A stretch of DNA of 64,000 nt from assembly GCA_905221605.1 (NCBI GenBank), contig CAJNDS010000902.1, positions 270,766-334,765 on the forward strand, in the 5' to 3' direction. The notes under the pieces are model-generated. The model did not search any database and was not told where the DNA came from. It worked only from the letters and a program-made list of their open reading frames with translations. Position 1 is the first letter of the stretch. Every line of letters starts with the position of its first letter. A program made the position numbers and the translations under genes. The stretch comes from Symbiodinium natans. Its lineage: Eukaryota > Sar > Dinophyceae > Suessiales > Symbiodiniaceae. This document shows, one piece after another, positions 12,941-22,935 of the stretch.

Positions 12941-13215
12941 GCACCATGCTCCCGGGATGGACAGAGACCCCCTTTTACATTCAACGTTGCATGTTTTTAA
13001 CTTTCCGTTCAGATGTAAAAGATGTAAAATTTCTTGCTTGTAAATGTTTCTAGCACCATGGTCCGGAATGGACTAGACCCTTCTTGAATTTGAATGTTGT
13101 TGAAGATTTTACAGAAAAAAATTTGAGACTTGGCTTCGAAAGGAAAATATGGAAAAGCACGTTTTGCAATTCTAAACGCACCATAGCCCCAGGTTGGACT
13201 AGACTCTTTGTACAT
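12941..13215 (+). repeat. Diverged tandem repeat, about 112-125 bp period, three copies
   Basis: The phrase GCACCATNNYCC followed by a GGA-rich segment and AGACYC recurs at 12941, 13053 and 13178, each followed by a TTTGTA or TTGAATTT stretch. The copies are diverged but collinear, which suggests an old satellite or tandem duplication. No gene recognised. Confidence 0.5.
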
Positions 13216-13492
13216 TATTGAAATACTTAAAGCTTCTAACGTTAATGAAGACTTTTGAATTTTGCGCCATAATAGAAAACCAAACAGTCAATGGTTCAAA
13301 TTAAATTTGTAGAAACATCGATATCTGGGACGAGTATCTGAACATTATGCTGGTGGCCACGAGCAGCATTCTGTCTTTCTCTCCTTCTGCCCTGGCCCTG
13401 CCCTGCCCGAAGCACCGACCGGGGTCTTTCATGCCAGCGTGGAAAAGATGCGTGCAGTGGTTTTTTTCTCGAGGTGTGCTTCTAGGAACATT

Positions 13493-13692
13493 CGTAACGG
13501 ACTAGTGCTGGCAGTGAACTCCAGGGGTTTCCATGTCTGTTGGAAGACCGGGTGCAATGTCGACCATCCGTATACGGAGTGGGTGGTCTTTGCGATCCAG
13601 AAACCTTCCAGTCTGCAATGCAGAACATGCTTGCTTCATTGTGCTGATGTCCAATCTCTGTTATAACGGACAAGTGCTGGCAGTGAACGTGG
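13493..13692 (+). repeat. Short direct repeat of about 24 bp
   Basis: The segment reading AACGGACTAGTGCTGGCAG plus a few bases at about 13496 recurs at about 13665 with one change. Open frames cover the area on both strands without a recognisable domain. Confidence 0.4.
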
Positions 13693-14124
13693 ATGTACGT
13701 GTACAAGTGTGTTTGCTGCCTGCACGCAACGGAGTAGCATGTTCCGACCGAGAGGCTCGATGGGCAGCTATGGACGTTGCGCGCAACCTTAACAAATCAA
13801 CACCACGGTTGAACTTTCAAAACAATGCATTCGATAAGGAGGTGAATGTATGGACCAGTGCGTGGCCTGGCGGAGCAAGTGACAAGTGCCTTGACCAGAA
13901 AAGCAAGAAATCTTAAGTCTGGAAACACCTTTGTGCAGTTAGAAGAAAATGCATTGGCCCCCCCCCCAGGTTCAACACATTCCGCCCACCCTGCAGCCTC
14001 TGCCTGGCAACCTTGGGCAGGTGGCGCGGCAGCAAACACGACCCCTCCCCTGATACATTCCGCCGCGGGCCCAATACATCACCACTGTCCAAGCCCAGGC
14101 AGCTCAATGGCCCCCAGGGATTGC

Positions 14125-14143
14125 ACCGTAGCCGTTTTGCTAG
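14125..14143 (+). other. Relict dinoflagellate spliced leader (DinoSL)
   Basis: ACCGTAGCCGTTTTGCTAG matches the 5' part of the conserved 22-nt dinoflagellate spliced leader with one substitution and then a one-base gap. DinoSL is added by trans-splicing to nuclear mRNAs, so finding it in genomic DNA points to an mRNA that was reverse transcribed and reinserted. It lies about 140 bases upstream of the plus-strand pseudogene starting near 14284, in the same orientation. Confidence 0.55.
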
Positions 14144-14283
14144 ATTTGCTATTTATTCACTACGTATCGAAGAAGTGATATGATCTGTAGAGCTGGACTA
14201 GCAATCCCAGGGCCTACTCAATCCCACCACCCCTCCAACACATTGAGACGCTGGTTCAATACATTGTTTTCTTGTAGAATGCC

Positions 14284-16121
14284 ATGCTCTGGACTTTATC
14301 GGTCGCTGGCTTGGACAGAATAATGCCGGTGTCTGGGCTGTGCTCCGGCAAGCAGCACTGGGCACAGCACCACAACGAGCTCTCGGATATGCAGCTGCAG
14401 AAGCTTTTGGGCAAGACATGGTCGCCGGCTAACAAATTCTGTTTGCCGACAGAGGTGCAGCACCAGCTACGGGATGGGTTGGGTGACCCGTTCTTTGCCT
14501 TTATTCGGTCATGGATGAACACCTGTGAACTGCATGAACTTGGTGTGGGCGTGCGTCTAGGTGAAGCTCTACAGGCCATGGATGCCTTTCGTAGCTTCCA
14601 TGCATGCACGAAGAGAAGTCTGCAAGTGTTCTTGTCAGCACCGGCAAGATGCTCAAGCGTCTTACAGGCAACGGCGAGGACCTGTACAAGAAGGATGCGC
14701 CCTCGCACATTTGGGTTTTTACTTGGCGTGCAGAGCATGACAGCTGCAGGCCTCCTATACTTGGCAACATGCTCCGTTGCAGGTCGGGCCCACGTAGCCT
14801 AGGTCTTAGCAAGTCCATCAAGAAGGTGAAGTGTAAGGCAGATGAGCAGGTGCCTACTAAGAAGAGGCGTAAGTGAAGGAAGAGCAGCCGCGCAAGGTTG
14901 CTTTGGTCTTGGTGTACGACAATGATAAGGACGAGAAGGTGTCAGCTCCCAAGCAGATGCCACGTGGCAGCAGGCGAGAACGCCTTGCTGTCAAGGCAGA
15001 GACATCTGCCGGCAAGCAGCGTGCAGAAGCCCTTGGCGTCACCTACCACACGTTTTTTGTCCAGCCCACGCCCACCGGCCTCCACCGGGGCACTGGCAAT
15101 CCTTCCGTCGTGCTTGCGCAAGGGGTGATTCGGCGGTTCCTATGGAAGACAGTGACTGCGAAGCATGCGGCAAGCTGCTCGCGCAGCTGGCCTGTAAGGC
15201 GGAGAAGCAGGACAACGACCTCGACCTTCCTGTGCTTCAAATCCAGGACCCTGAGCCTGCGCGGCCCTCAGAGGCCCACAATGCGTTCTTGGCACGGCTG
15301 CAAAGGCTGAAGGAGGAGGAGGGCATGTCTGGCGTAGTCAAGCGAGGACGTCGCCCCAAGACGGGTGAGCAGAAACCCCTACACGAAGATCTTTTTGAAT
15401 GGCTGAGTAAGAGGAGACGGGGCGTGTACAAGAACCTGGGCACCAAGAAGCTGCACTTCATCTGCGACCAGAAGGTCGCCGCTATTCGATCTTCCACGAT
15501 CTACTTCATCCTTCAACACGAGGCCCAGGTGACCCACCATGAAGCCTTGCTGAAGCGGCCAAAGCTCAGGTGCCAGGGTGTGAAGCTTCCGCCAGAAGAT
15601 GGCGGACCGGGACATGAGTGCACACAACAGAGACCATCCTGCAAAACCTGCGTTGGTCTTTGCTGCTCCGAGGAGTTCTGTCGCAAGGTCTGCTCTTGGG
15701 GATTTTAACTCGACATGGCAAGACTGGTCAGAGCAACTTTCTTGGAGGAGGACACGAGCCGGCAGAAAGCTTTGGAGGACATGGCAGCTGCTGCGTGGCA
15801 GCAGCTCGTCCCTGTTGATGTCAGTCAGCTTAAGGACCAGCCATGTCCCGTCTTGTACGGCAAGCTCCAAGAACTCATGGCCTTCATTCCAGAGCACCTG
15901 AAGAATCCCGCGCGCCAGGCTTTCTTCGCCACCTACTTTCGATGGCTGCCGCCGCAGGTTACAACACGACAACAGTTGAAGCAGGGCAGCAAGCAGAAGG
16001 CCCTGCAGCATGTGGACCTGCTGCTGCAGTGCCGAACACTCAAAAACTCGGACAAGCACCTCTGCAAGCAAATCCTTGCAGGCGTTCTGGACGGCGACAC
16101 TGTGGCTCAAGCCATGATCAC
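14284..16121 (+). pseudogene. Retroposed multi-frame pseudogene, 5' part (split by mobile element)
   Basis: I do not recognise the family. Coding character runs through 14284-16121 but hops frames: about 14284-14640 in one frame, 14604-14876 in another (ending in a lysine/arginine-rich, nuclear-signal-like tail), 14873-15150, 15142-15708, and 15715-16121 after an in-frame stop at 15706. The last segment is rich in Q, K and L and reads to ...VAQAMIT, where the mobile element begins. The same frame resumes at 25899. No intron signals were evident, and a relict spliced leader lies upstream, so it fits a retroposed cDNA copy that accumulated frameshifts before the insertion. A functional homologue elsewhere in the genome is likely but not visible here. 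Confidence 0.6.
16117..16121. repeat. Target-site duplication ATCAC, left copy
   Basis: ATCAC directly precedes the left terminal inverted repeat and is repeated at 25899-25903 directly after the right one. It begins a codon of the interrupted gene (ATC AC-), so deleting the element plus one copy restores the frame. Confidence 0.8.
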
Positions 16122-16193
16122 ATATATAAGTAAGGGGGCACTTATGGTAACTTATTCCAAAAGCCACTAAAATGTCACTACAGCCTCTTATGC

Positions 16194-16306
16194 TGCAACA
16201 TCACTACAACATCACTACAACGTCACTACAACGTCACTACAACGTCACTACAACGTCACTACAACGTCACTACAACGTCACTACAACGTCACTACAACGT
16301 CACTAC
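16194..16306 (+). repeat. Tandem array, 11-bp unit ACAACGTCACT (about 10 copies)
   Basis: Nearly perfect 11-bp periodicity with no spacers. The outermost units read CATCACTACAA. The period is close to one DNA helical turn. Confidence 0.9.
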
Positions 16307-16320
16307 AGCCCCTTTTTGCA

Positions 16321-16425
16321 GACCGCGTTGTGACCGCGTTGTGACCGCGTTGTGACCGCGTTGTGACCGCGTTGTGACCGCGTTGTGACCGCGTTGTGAC
16401 CGCGTTGTGACCGCGTTGTGACCGC
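16321..16425 (+). repeat. Tandem array, 11-bp unit GTGACCGCGTT (about 9-10 copies)
   Basis: Perfect 11-bp repeats. The core GTGAC is the complement of the GTCAC core in the neighbouring array. Confidence 0.9.
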
Positions 16426-17098
16426 AAGGTGTTGTCAACATGGAGCGAAAAAGAATTTCGTTTGTTTCAATAATGAGTCAAATATGAGCCAACAATGATT
16501 CAATAATGACTCAATAATGTCGCAATAATGACTCCATAATGTTGCAATCTTTGCTCGAAGCAGAAGTTGAGCAGTAGCAGCAACAGCAGCAGCAGTAGAA
16601 GTAGTAGGCAGACTTCGAAGAGACTCCAAAAAGACTGCAGTCTTCACCGTAAAAGATTCCATAAAGACTGAGTCTCTCACCGAGTCTCTGCAGCGACTGC
16701 TGCTTGTGCATTATACTGCAGTTTGCAGCGCTTTTACGATTCGCCACTGTTCTTCGTGACGCTGCAACAATGCTGATCAGCGGGACGGTGGCAGAACAGA
16801 CAGGGCAGTGGGGCGGAGCAGTGGCAGGGCAGCAGTGCTCGGGCAGCAGTGGCAGGGCAGTAGTGCAGAGTGGGCATGGCAGGGCAGCAGTGCTGTGGCA
16901 GGGCAGCAGGGCGGGGGTGGCAGAGCAGGCAGAGAGCAGGCAGTGGCAGGGCAGCAGGGCGGAGTGGCAGCAGTGGCAGCCACAAGGTCGCCACAGGGTC
17001 GCCACTGGGTCGCCACTACGATTCCGCGGCTCGCTCGGTTTGATTTATGGTAACTTATTCCAAAAGCCACTAAAATGTCACGACAGCCTCTTTTGTAG

Positions 17099-17167
17099 CA
17101 ACGTCACTACAACGTCACTACAACGTCACTACAACGTCACTACAACGTCACTACAACGTCACTACAA
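17099..17167 (+). repeat. Tandem array, 11-bp unit ACAACGTCACT (about 6 copies), inner edge of left arm
   Basis: Same unit as 16194-16306. The counterpart in the right arm (24733-24921) has about 17 copies, so array length varies between arms. Confidence 0.9.
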
Positions 17168-17209
17168 TGCACAAAAAACTCGCTTGCTGCAGAATAAAAA
17201 ATGCAAATT

Positions 17210-17520
17210 TGTTCAAAAAGACACAAAAAGAGTTTTGTTTAATTCAAGAATGGCTCAAGAATGACAAAATATGAGCCAACAATAACTCAACAATGTCGCA
17301 ATCTTGCTCGAAGTAGAAGCAGTAGTAGCAGAAACAGCAGTTTGCAGCAGTAGAAGTGGTAGGCGGACTTCGAAGAGACTCCAAAAAGACTGCAGTCTTC
17401 ACCGTAAAAGATTCCAAAAAGACTGAGTCTCTAACCGAGTCTCTGCAGGGAAGTGCTGCTTCTGCGTCATACCGCAGTTTGCAGCGCTTTTTACGACTGT
17501 TCTTCGCGATGCAGCTGTAA
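17210..17520 (+). repeat. Diverged second copy of the arm module
   Basis: Repeats the segment with GAGCCAAC, TTGCTCGAAG, GACTTCGAAGAGACTCC and GTCTTCACCGTAAAAG found at about 16440-16740, with many substitutions. It shows that the arms are layered. Confidence 0.75.
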
Positions 17521-17530
17521 CGGTCACTAC

Positions 17531-17790
17531 GCGTTACGGGTCACGACGGGTCACGACGGGTCACTACGGGTCACTACGGGTCACTACGGGTCACTGCGGG
17601 TCACTGCGGCGGGTCACTACGGGTCACTACGCGTCACTACGGGTCACTACGGGTCACTACGGGTCACTACGGGTCACTACGGGTCACGACGGGTCACTAC
17701 GGGTCACTACGGGTCACTACGGGTCACTGCGGTTCACTACGGGTCACTACTCACTACTACGGAGTCACTACGAGTCACTGCGGGTCCGCT
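17531..17790 (+). repeat. Tandem array, 10-bp unit GGGTCACTAC (about 25 copies)
   Basis: Decamer repeats with occasional GGGTCACGAC or GGGTCACTGC variants. The GTCAC core is shared with the 11-bp arrays. No matching array of this unit occurs on the right side. Confidence 0.9.
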
Positions 17791-18079
17791 GTGCTACCTT
17801 TGGATGGATCGATTAGTTGCAGATCGCAATGGCCGAAGGCGCTCGCAGCGTTCGTTGTGTGCACGTTCGAGGTGGACGTGAATCCATCACAGTCGATCTG
17901 CTTTGGTTTGTTGTCGAGCGTTCTTGGAAATCGTCGCGCGTGGGATTGTTTCGGTGCTGGCCATCAGCTCCGCTGACACAATTGAAGCTTCGCATGGCAA
18001 CATGGATTTGCAAATTGTAAACGTAGAAATTCTCGAGCATCTCTCGAAACGAGGCTGGAACACCCTCCCCGAATCACAT

Positions 18080-18450
18080 TAAGTTCCGTTTATGCGGGCT
18101 CGGAGCGGTAGGTCGCGGAATCGAAGGGGCTCTAAAGTGCTTGCAAACGGGGCGCCCGGCGGTTCGGGAGCAGTTTGAGGGCGCGTGGAGAGCCTGCGAG
18201 CTGTTCGGAAGCAGTTTAAGGGCACACGCTGGGCCTGCGAGCTGCTAGGAAGGACAGCGAGTCGCAGAAAGAGCTGCCCAGAAGCTAAATGCATGCTGCT
18301 CGCGAGCTGCTACGAGCTACAGCCGGGTGGGCCCCCCTTCAAGCCCGTTTCAGCGCTCTTTGCAAGAACTTTGCTTTTTATTTCGAGCCTCGGGAAGCTT
18401 GTCATTCTTGTCTCCTGCCGCTGCCCTCTCGGGGGCTGGTCATTCTGTCA
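18080..18450 (+). repeat. Inner inverted repeat, left
   Basis: Contains TTATGCGGGCT, GCGGAATCGAAGGGGCT and AAGTGCTTGCAAA, which recur in inverted and diverged form at about 22840-22930. Confidence 0.5.
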
Positions 18451-18603
18451 CAGGTACTTGTGTGCTCTGGAGGACGTCTAAACAATGACAGGAATGACAA
18501 GAATGACAAGCCGGCCCGAAAAAAAAAAATAATTAATTTTTCCCGGCCTCTATTCCGGGCAGGGCGCCCGTTTCGTCGGCCTGAACCGAGGCCGGAATAC
18601 CGG

Positions 18604-18619
18604 GGTCGGAATTCCGACC
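18604..18619. repeat. 16-bp perfect palindrome GGTCGGAATTCCGACC
   Basis: Self-complementary sequence. Related GGTCGGAAT and TCCGAC palindromic segments occur at 23229-23276 on the other side of the element. Confidence 0.7.
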
Positions 18620-19678
18620 TTGCTCCTTTCGGAGCCCCCCGGTTTCTATCCCGAGCGGCGCCCGGTTTGATCCGAAGCATGTCACTTGCAAACATGGCCA
18701 CACCGACTGCACGTCGCAAGGTTGATGAGTGAAACCCAGAGCCCGCACAGCTGCGAGCACGGATTCTCCGATTTCATTCACGATTCAGCCAGAAAAATCA
18801 TGCTAACAAGTAAGACTCAAAGTTGAAGTACTGGCGGAGCAAAGCAATGCAAGCGCTCTTCCTCCAGATTTCTTCAAATGGATTGATCGCGTCTATGCAC
18901 TTAAGCACGACTAAGAGCGCCTCTGTGAAACTGCTTCTGACCAGCACTGGCATCTGTGTCGCTGATCCTGTACCTGTTGCACGCCCCGCTTGACTTGAAA
19001 ACTTGAACGCCGTAGCCTGCTCAAAGAATGTGAGCGTTGAACTGCTGTCTGCTAATCCTGGAAGTCAAGCAAAGCCGCAACGCCAAAAACGTCAGTGATG
19101 CTGCTGCTACCTCAGCCGAGAAGCTCACACAACAAGGACGGATGCAACTTCGCAGCGCTCAAACTCCAGCGCTGCTGAGGCACACGCATGCAACTTATAC
19201 GTCGTCCGCTGGTGGCAGCACGAACCCGTAGCAATCTGCCCTGCGAGCGGGGCGACGGCAAAAAACCCTAAGCTGAAAAGTCATGGCAACCAAGTGCTGG
19301 GCTTGGATGTGCCGCGATTTACTTTTGTTTCTTCATCTTCCGGCACCCAGCGCCCATCCTGCAAAGTCAAGCTGAGACGCGGCACAGGGAGGGCTAGGGG
19401 AGACATGAAAAGTCCTCCTTCTGGCTGTAGATTCCGATCTTGGACGCTTGATACGGAGACAAGGAAGGGTCGATTGCCTGCAGCGATAAACAAAGGATTC
19501 TGGACAGTTCCTTCTCCACTTTCATTGCCTGATTTCATGGGTTGCGAGAGGTGCAAACATGGACACTCTAAACTTCAATGTTTTCATCGCGCATCTGCAA
19601 ACAACTCCAAAGACAGGACGAGCTAAATCCACGTGCAAAATCCAAGCGCAGGGCCTTCTTCAAGTCATCCACCTGACG
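18620..19678. other. No recognisable gene
   Basis: Only short open frames without domain signatures were seen between the inner left repeat and the ORF ending at 19679. Confidence 0.5.
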
Positions 19679-20014
19679 TCAAAAGCGTGGAGAACCGCTC
19701 GTAAATACAGAAATGAACTGAGGCAATCGAGTGAATGGAGCTAAGGTCGCGGCGATAGTCAAGGTTCCTTCCACTTGGAACGCATTGCCCGTCGGCTCGA
19801 GCTCCTTGCCGTCATCGAACTTCAGTTGTGGGTCGGCAACTTTTTTCAACAGAGATGCGAACAAATTCAGCCACCCGTCTTGGAGAATGCATTGCTTGCA
19901 ACGTGGACATGATTTGTTTGCATCGGAATCCTCCTCGGGCCTCAGCTTTCCTGTGACCGTCCGATCCTGCGAGTCGAGTGGGTCAAAACTGCGGCAGACA
20001 TGAACTGACGGCAA
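19679..20014 (-). CDS. Hypothetical protein with CxxC motif, possible cargo ORF or gene fragment
   Basis: A 111-residue open frame with a protein-like composition. The middle reads SCPRCKQCIL (CxxCxxC, possible metal site), followed by an amphipathic stretch and a KFDDGKELEP segment. It lies downstream of the P-loop ATPase on the same strand inside the foldback-like element, so it may be a separate cargo gene or an exon of it. There is no recognisable start context or family. The plus strand of 19731-20003 is also open. Confidence that it is translated is low. Confidence 0.3.
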   Translation of the reverse strand: MPSVHVCRSFDPLDSQDRTVTGKLRPEEDSDANKSCPRCKQCILQDGWLNLFASLLKKVADPQLKFDDGKELEPTGNAFQVEGTLTIAATLAPFTRLPQFISVFTSGSPRF

Positions 20015-20577
20015 GCTTGCAGAAACACTCCCAGCAAAGAACAGCCAAAAACTGCCAGACTCCCGCCCCTCCCCTCTCCCACGATCAGACGTGTGCCACT
20101 ATGGGCATGCCGCATGCTTCGCCCCTGTCGACGAGCGTCCGAGACACACTGGAGCCCAGATCCCAACAGGTGCCCCAACCCTGCGTTCAGCTGAATGCTA
20201 CTGATGCTCTCGGTCAGCCTTGCGCTCCAATTACCGGCACTTGCTCTCACACAGCAGAGTGCTCTCACACAGCAGAGTCCTTGCAGATCAGCTCCCGTAT
20301 CCAGACGGATGACGTTGAGGTAGTGCCTGCAGAGCCTCGCAGAACTCCAAAGGCTGGCAATTTCTAATGGTCACATGTGCACCTGCAACGGTCTCAAACC
20401 TTGCAACTCTTGCGCCTGCGGATCCGGCAAATGGGCCTCACAGGGTGCTCTCACAGTCGCAACGTAGCCTTGCAGATCAAACAAGAGAAAAGGACTCCGA
20501 AGAAGCACACATCTACATGGTCACAATGATGCCTGATGGACTTCAACTTCTGCGTGGAACTGGACTTGAACGAAAAT

Positions 20578-21734
20578 TCAAACATCTAAAACAATCGAAA
20601 GTCGTGACCCTTTTGTCAGCTCCCGTACTCCCTCGTGCGTTGCCCAGCCTGGTTTGTGAGGTGCGGAAGGCTTTCGACCATACTTCATGAACAACTTCGT
20701 AGCCCGAGGTCTCCAGCCGCCAAGCTCATCTGGAATTTGCGAGGCTTCCAAAATTGCTGCTGTATCCATCCCATTCGGATTCTTGAATGTCCGAATCAGC
20801 TGCTCGGTTTCAGTTTTGTTCCATCTGTAGGCGCCATGTCGTTTGTCTTGTAGTTCTGCGACGAAGGTCGTGTCGCCATTGAGTCCGGCGATGGACGCTG
20901 CAGCTTTCTCATCCTTCATCGTGAAGAGGACTTGGTGTCCATGTTCACTCGCACCTCGTGCAAGTGCTGTGAGGATATCTCTCTCTGCATCGCTGCTGAC
21001 GCCACCGTCCAACACGTTGTCAAAAACCAGACGGAGTGTGATGCTCTTCTGCTCTAAGCCGATAAAGAAACTTTTCGCGATGGAAGCTGCCGAGCGAACT
21101 TCGGAAATGCGGAAAAAGAGTCGCAGGGCGACAGACAGATCGTCTTGCAACACCACGAAGAAGTCTGTCCTTCTGTTGGCCACTTCAGTGGCTGCAAGCA
21201 AGGTGGCGACCGACTTGCCCGTGCCTGCTTCAGCGTAAATGGCTGACATGCCCGGCGTTTTGTCGCACAGCACCGCGCGAGCATGAGCTCTTCAAAGTAC
21301 GTTCTTCTCACTGGATCACTTGGCAATTCCGCTGTTTGGGCATCCGATACAATGATGTTGCTGCGATTTTGAATATTCTTTTCCAACATCTGCACAAGGC
21401 TTGATGCATGCTTGGAAATATTGTCACCGATCTTGTACAGTGCACCTGTGCCTGTCTGCAGACCTGTCCATTGCTGCCAAGCTTTGCCAGCAGCATTGAG
21501 CGAGTTGAAAAAATCTGTGGCTTTTTGAAGCTGACCAGCCATGCCCAGCAGGCCATTGAGCGCACCTTGAAGCTGGGCTTCAGATGCCTGGTCTCGAAAC
21601 ATGTCCTCGAGACCGGCACGCCTCCACAAACGTGTCTTTGCAGCCCTGGGTACAGCGAAATTTGGGTAACGGTTTCTCACTTGGCACGCGATCAGGAGCA
21701 CAGCAACCACGGCTCGTTTCCACATCCGCCTCAT
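20578..21734 (-). pseudogene. P-loop ATPase with N-terminal signal anchor, one frameshift
   Basis: Translation from the ATG at 21734 gives a basic start and a hydrophobic segment (VVAVLLIACQV, residues about 9-19), as in a signal peptide or anchor. A helical region with DMFRDQASEAQLQGALNGLL follows, up to TYFEELMLAR near 21285. There the frame breaks by one base and resumes as VLCDKTPGMSAIYAEAGTGKS. AEAGTGKS is a Walker A motif and LRLVFDNV about 60 residues later is a Walker B-like strand; a WNKTETEQLIRTF helix follows. This order suits a small STAND/AAA-type NTPase of about 380 residues, but I cannot name the family. It is the best-defined cargo of the foldback-like element. The single-base break could be real or an assembly indel. 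Confidence 0.6.
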
Positions 21735-22028
21735 GAAACACCAATCCGATGTTGCATGTTCTTGATGCTTGCGAACGTGTGTATGCGTGTGGGTGACTGC
21801 CTCATTTCGGTTCTTCCCATCAACGCGGCGGTGAAGACAATCCATGCATTGGAAATGAAATATAAATATATATATATATATATGAATAGAGCAAGACAAC
21901 GTCACAGAAGTGCAGAACATGAAAGCTTCCCATGTTTGCCTGAACATAACTCTGCAAAACAACAAAAGCAAGCAAAAACATGTTTGGTTGAATCGCCGTT
22001 GGGCAAATCAGGCGGCTCCAGACACTGC

Positions 22029-22346
22029 TTACACGTTTTCTAGTTGTGTCGCACTCTCCACCAACTCCGCCAGAATCTTGGCATGGTCGCTACTCTCCAC
22101 CCGGGGCCATCTGTGGGATTTTGAGAAACGTTGTGGTAAAATGTGCCAGTTGCCTATTGACAATGTCAAAAAGGCTTGTTGCTGCTGAAGCAGCGCCGAA
22201 GCTGCTGCTGGGTCAATAGCTTTGACCCGAAGGGTCATCGGGCGCTTTGGCGTGCTTTCGCTTTTGACACGCCCAACGCCAACAAAACCGCAGGGCTCGA
22301 GGGTCAAGAAGGCAAGAACCACCATCCTCCGACATCTGCGCTCCAT
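22029..22346 (-). CDS. Small hypothetical protein, possible secreted or membrane-anchored
   Basis: From the ATG at 22346 the frame gives about 105 residues: a basic start, a hydrophobic stretch (MVVLAFLTLEPCGFVGVG) suited to a signal peptide, then an alanine/glutamine-rich and charged region ending ESATQLENV. It lies about 300 bases upstream of the P-loop ATPase on the same strand. That ATPase also starts with a hydrophobic segment, so this could be a separate cargo gene or an upstream exon. No family recognised. Confidence 0.3.
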   Translation of the reverse strand: MERRCRRMVVLAFLTLEPCGFVGVGRVKSESTPKRPMTLRVKAIDPAAASALLQQQQAFLTLSIGNWHILPQRFSKSHRWPRVESSDHAKILAELVESATQLENV

Positions 22347-22839
22347 AATGCTCGGTGCTTCTTGTGTTTTGCTGCTTCTCGAGTAACTACTCTCCTTCCA
22401 TTTCCTTTTTTTAAGGAACAAGGCATGCAGCACTAATTGTGGAATTACTGTTCAACCAGCCTTGGCAAGTGCGGTTGAGTTTCAAATATTGCAGTTGGCA
22501 TGCACCAAACACTTCAAAACATGGTGAAATCGCAAGACAACTGGGACCCGGGGTCCTTGCGTGGGCATGGAAGAAGGCTTCGAAGTCCAACAAGCGCCCT
22601 TTACGAACTTGACAGAAGCGCATTCCACACCACATGTTGCGGCGAGACAAAGGAGTCGGCTCTGGAGGATGGGGAGCGGACATTGCCAGCAGGCAGACCA
22701 GAGGTCGGGTTTGAGGTTTCGGGTGTGGGGCCATGGACGAAAATACTTAAATACCAGTTTGCACCTGGAAAACCCTGGATTCGCCTAACAAGTGAGCCGT
22801 CTTTGAAGCTGTTAGGCAGCCAGCCGCGTTCTGGAGCTG

Positions 22840-22935
22840 CTAAGCTGTCCAAAACGCTCTTTGCAAGCACTTCGGAGCCCCTAAGATTCCGAGCCCTGCG
22901 GCCTCCAGCTCGCATAATCGACAAGCCTTCGAAGT
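22840..22935 (-). repeat. Inner inverted repeat, right
   Basis: Diverged inverted counterpart of part of 18080-18450 (shared TTGCAAGCACTT, GAGCCCCT and TCGCATAA segments, read here on the plus strand). Confidence 0.5.

Larger units (their letters stand above)
1..14120. other. Repeat-rich, gene-poor subtelomere-like region
   Basis: No convincing gene was found here. Open frames are short, occur on both strands, and lack recognisable domains. The stretch is dominated by degenerate telomere-type heptamers (TTTAGGG or CCCTAAA), simple repeats and small inverted repeats, listed separately. Between the listed repeats (for example 4.2-6.0, 6.1-8.5, 8.8-9.6 and 11.0-12.9 kb) I see nothing I can name. 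TTTAGGG is the plant and dinoflagellate telomere unit, so the region may derive from a chromosome end, but unique sequence flanks every array, so the arrays are interstitial in this window. Confidence 0.6.
16122..17167 (+). repeat. Left long terminal inverted repeat
   Basis: Order: AT-rich tip; a block with GGTAACTTATTCCAAAAGCC; an 11-bp array (ACAACGTCACT); a second 11-bp array (GTGACCGCGTT); a module of about 300 bp with CTGCAGTCTTCACCGTAAAAG; a GC-rich GGCAGGGCAGCAG-like block; the TTATTCCAAAAGCC block again (17050); and a short 11-bp array. All of it recurs inverted at 24733-25898. Long open frames here are non-coding by-products of the repeats. Confidence 0.85.

Noticed and set aside
16122-16140. 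TATATA as a 6-bp target duplication instead of ATCAC
   Set aside because: It would leave an empty site that shifts the frame into a stop, whereas ATCAC gives a perfect in-frame join.
15379-16167. 262-codon minus-strand ORF
   Set aside because: Shadow of the plus-strand pseudogene, whose frame continues across the transposon insertion.
16511-17070. Cysteine/alanine/proline-rich open frames in the TIR arms (both strands, repeated inverted at 25004-25509)
   Set aside because: They are repeat-derived (GGCAGGGCAGCAG-type sequence), open in several frames at once, with no domain; treated as non-coding arm sequence.
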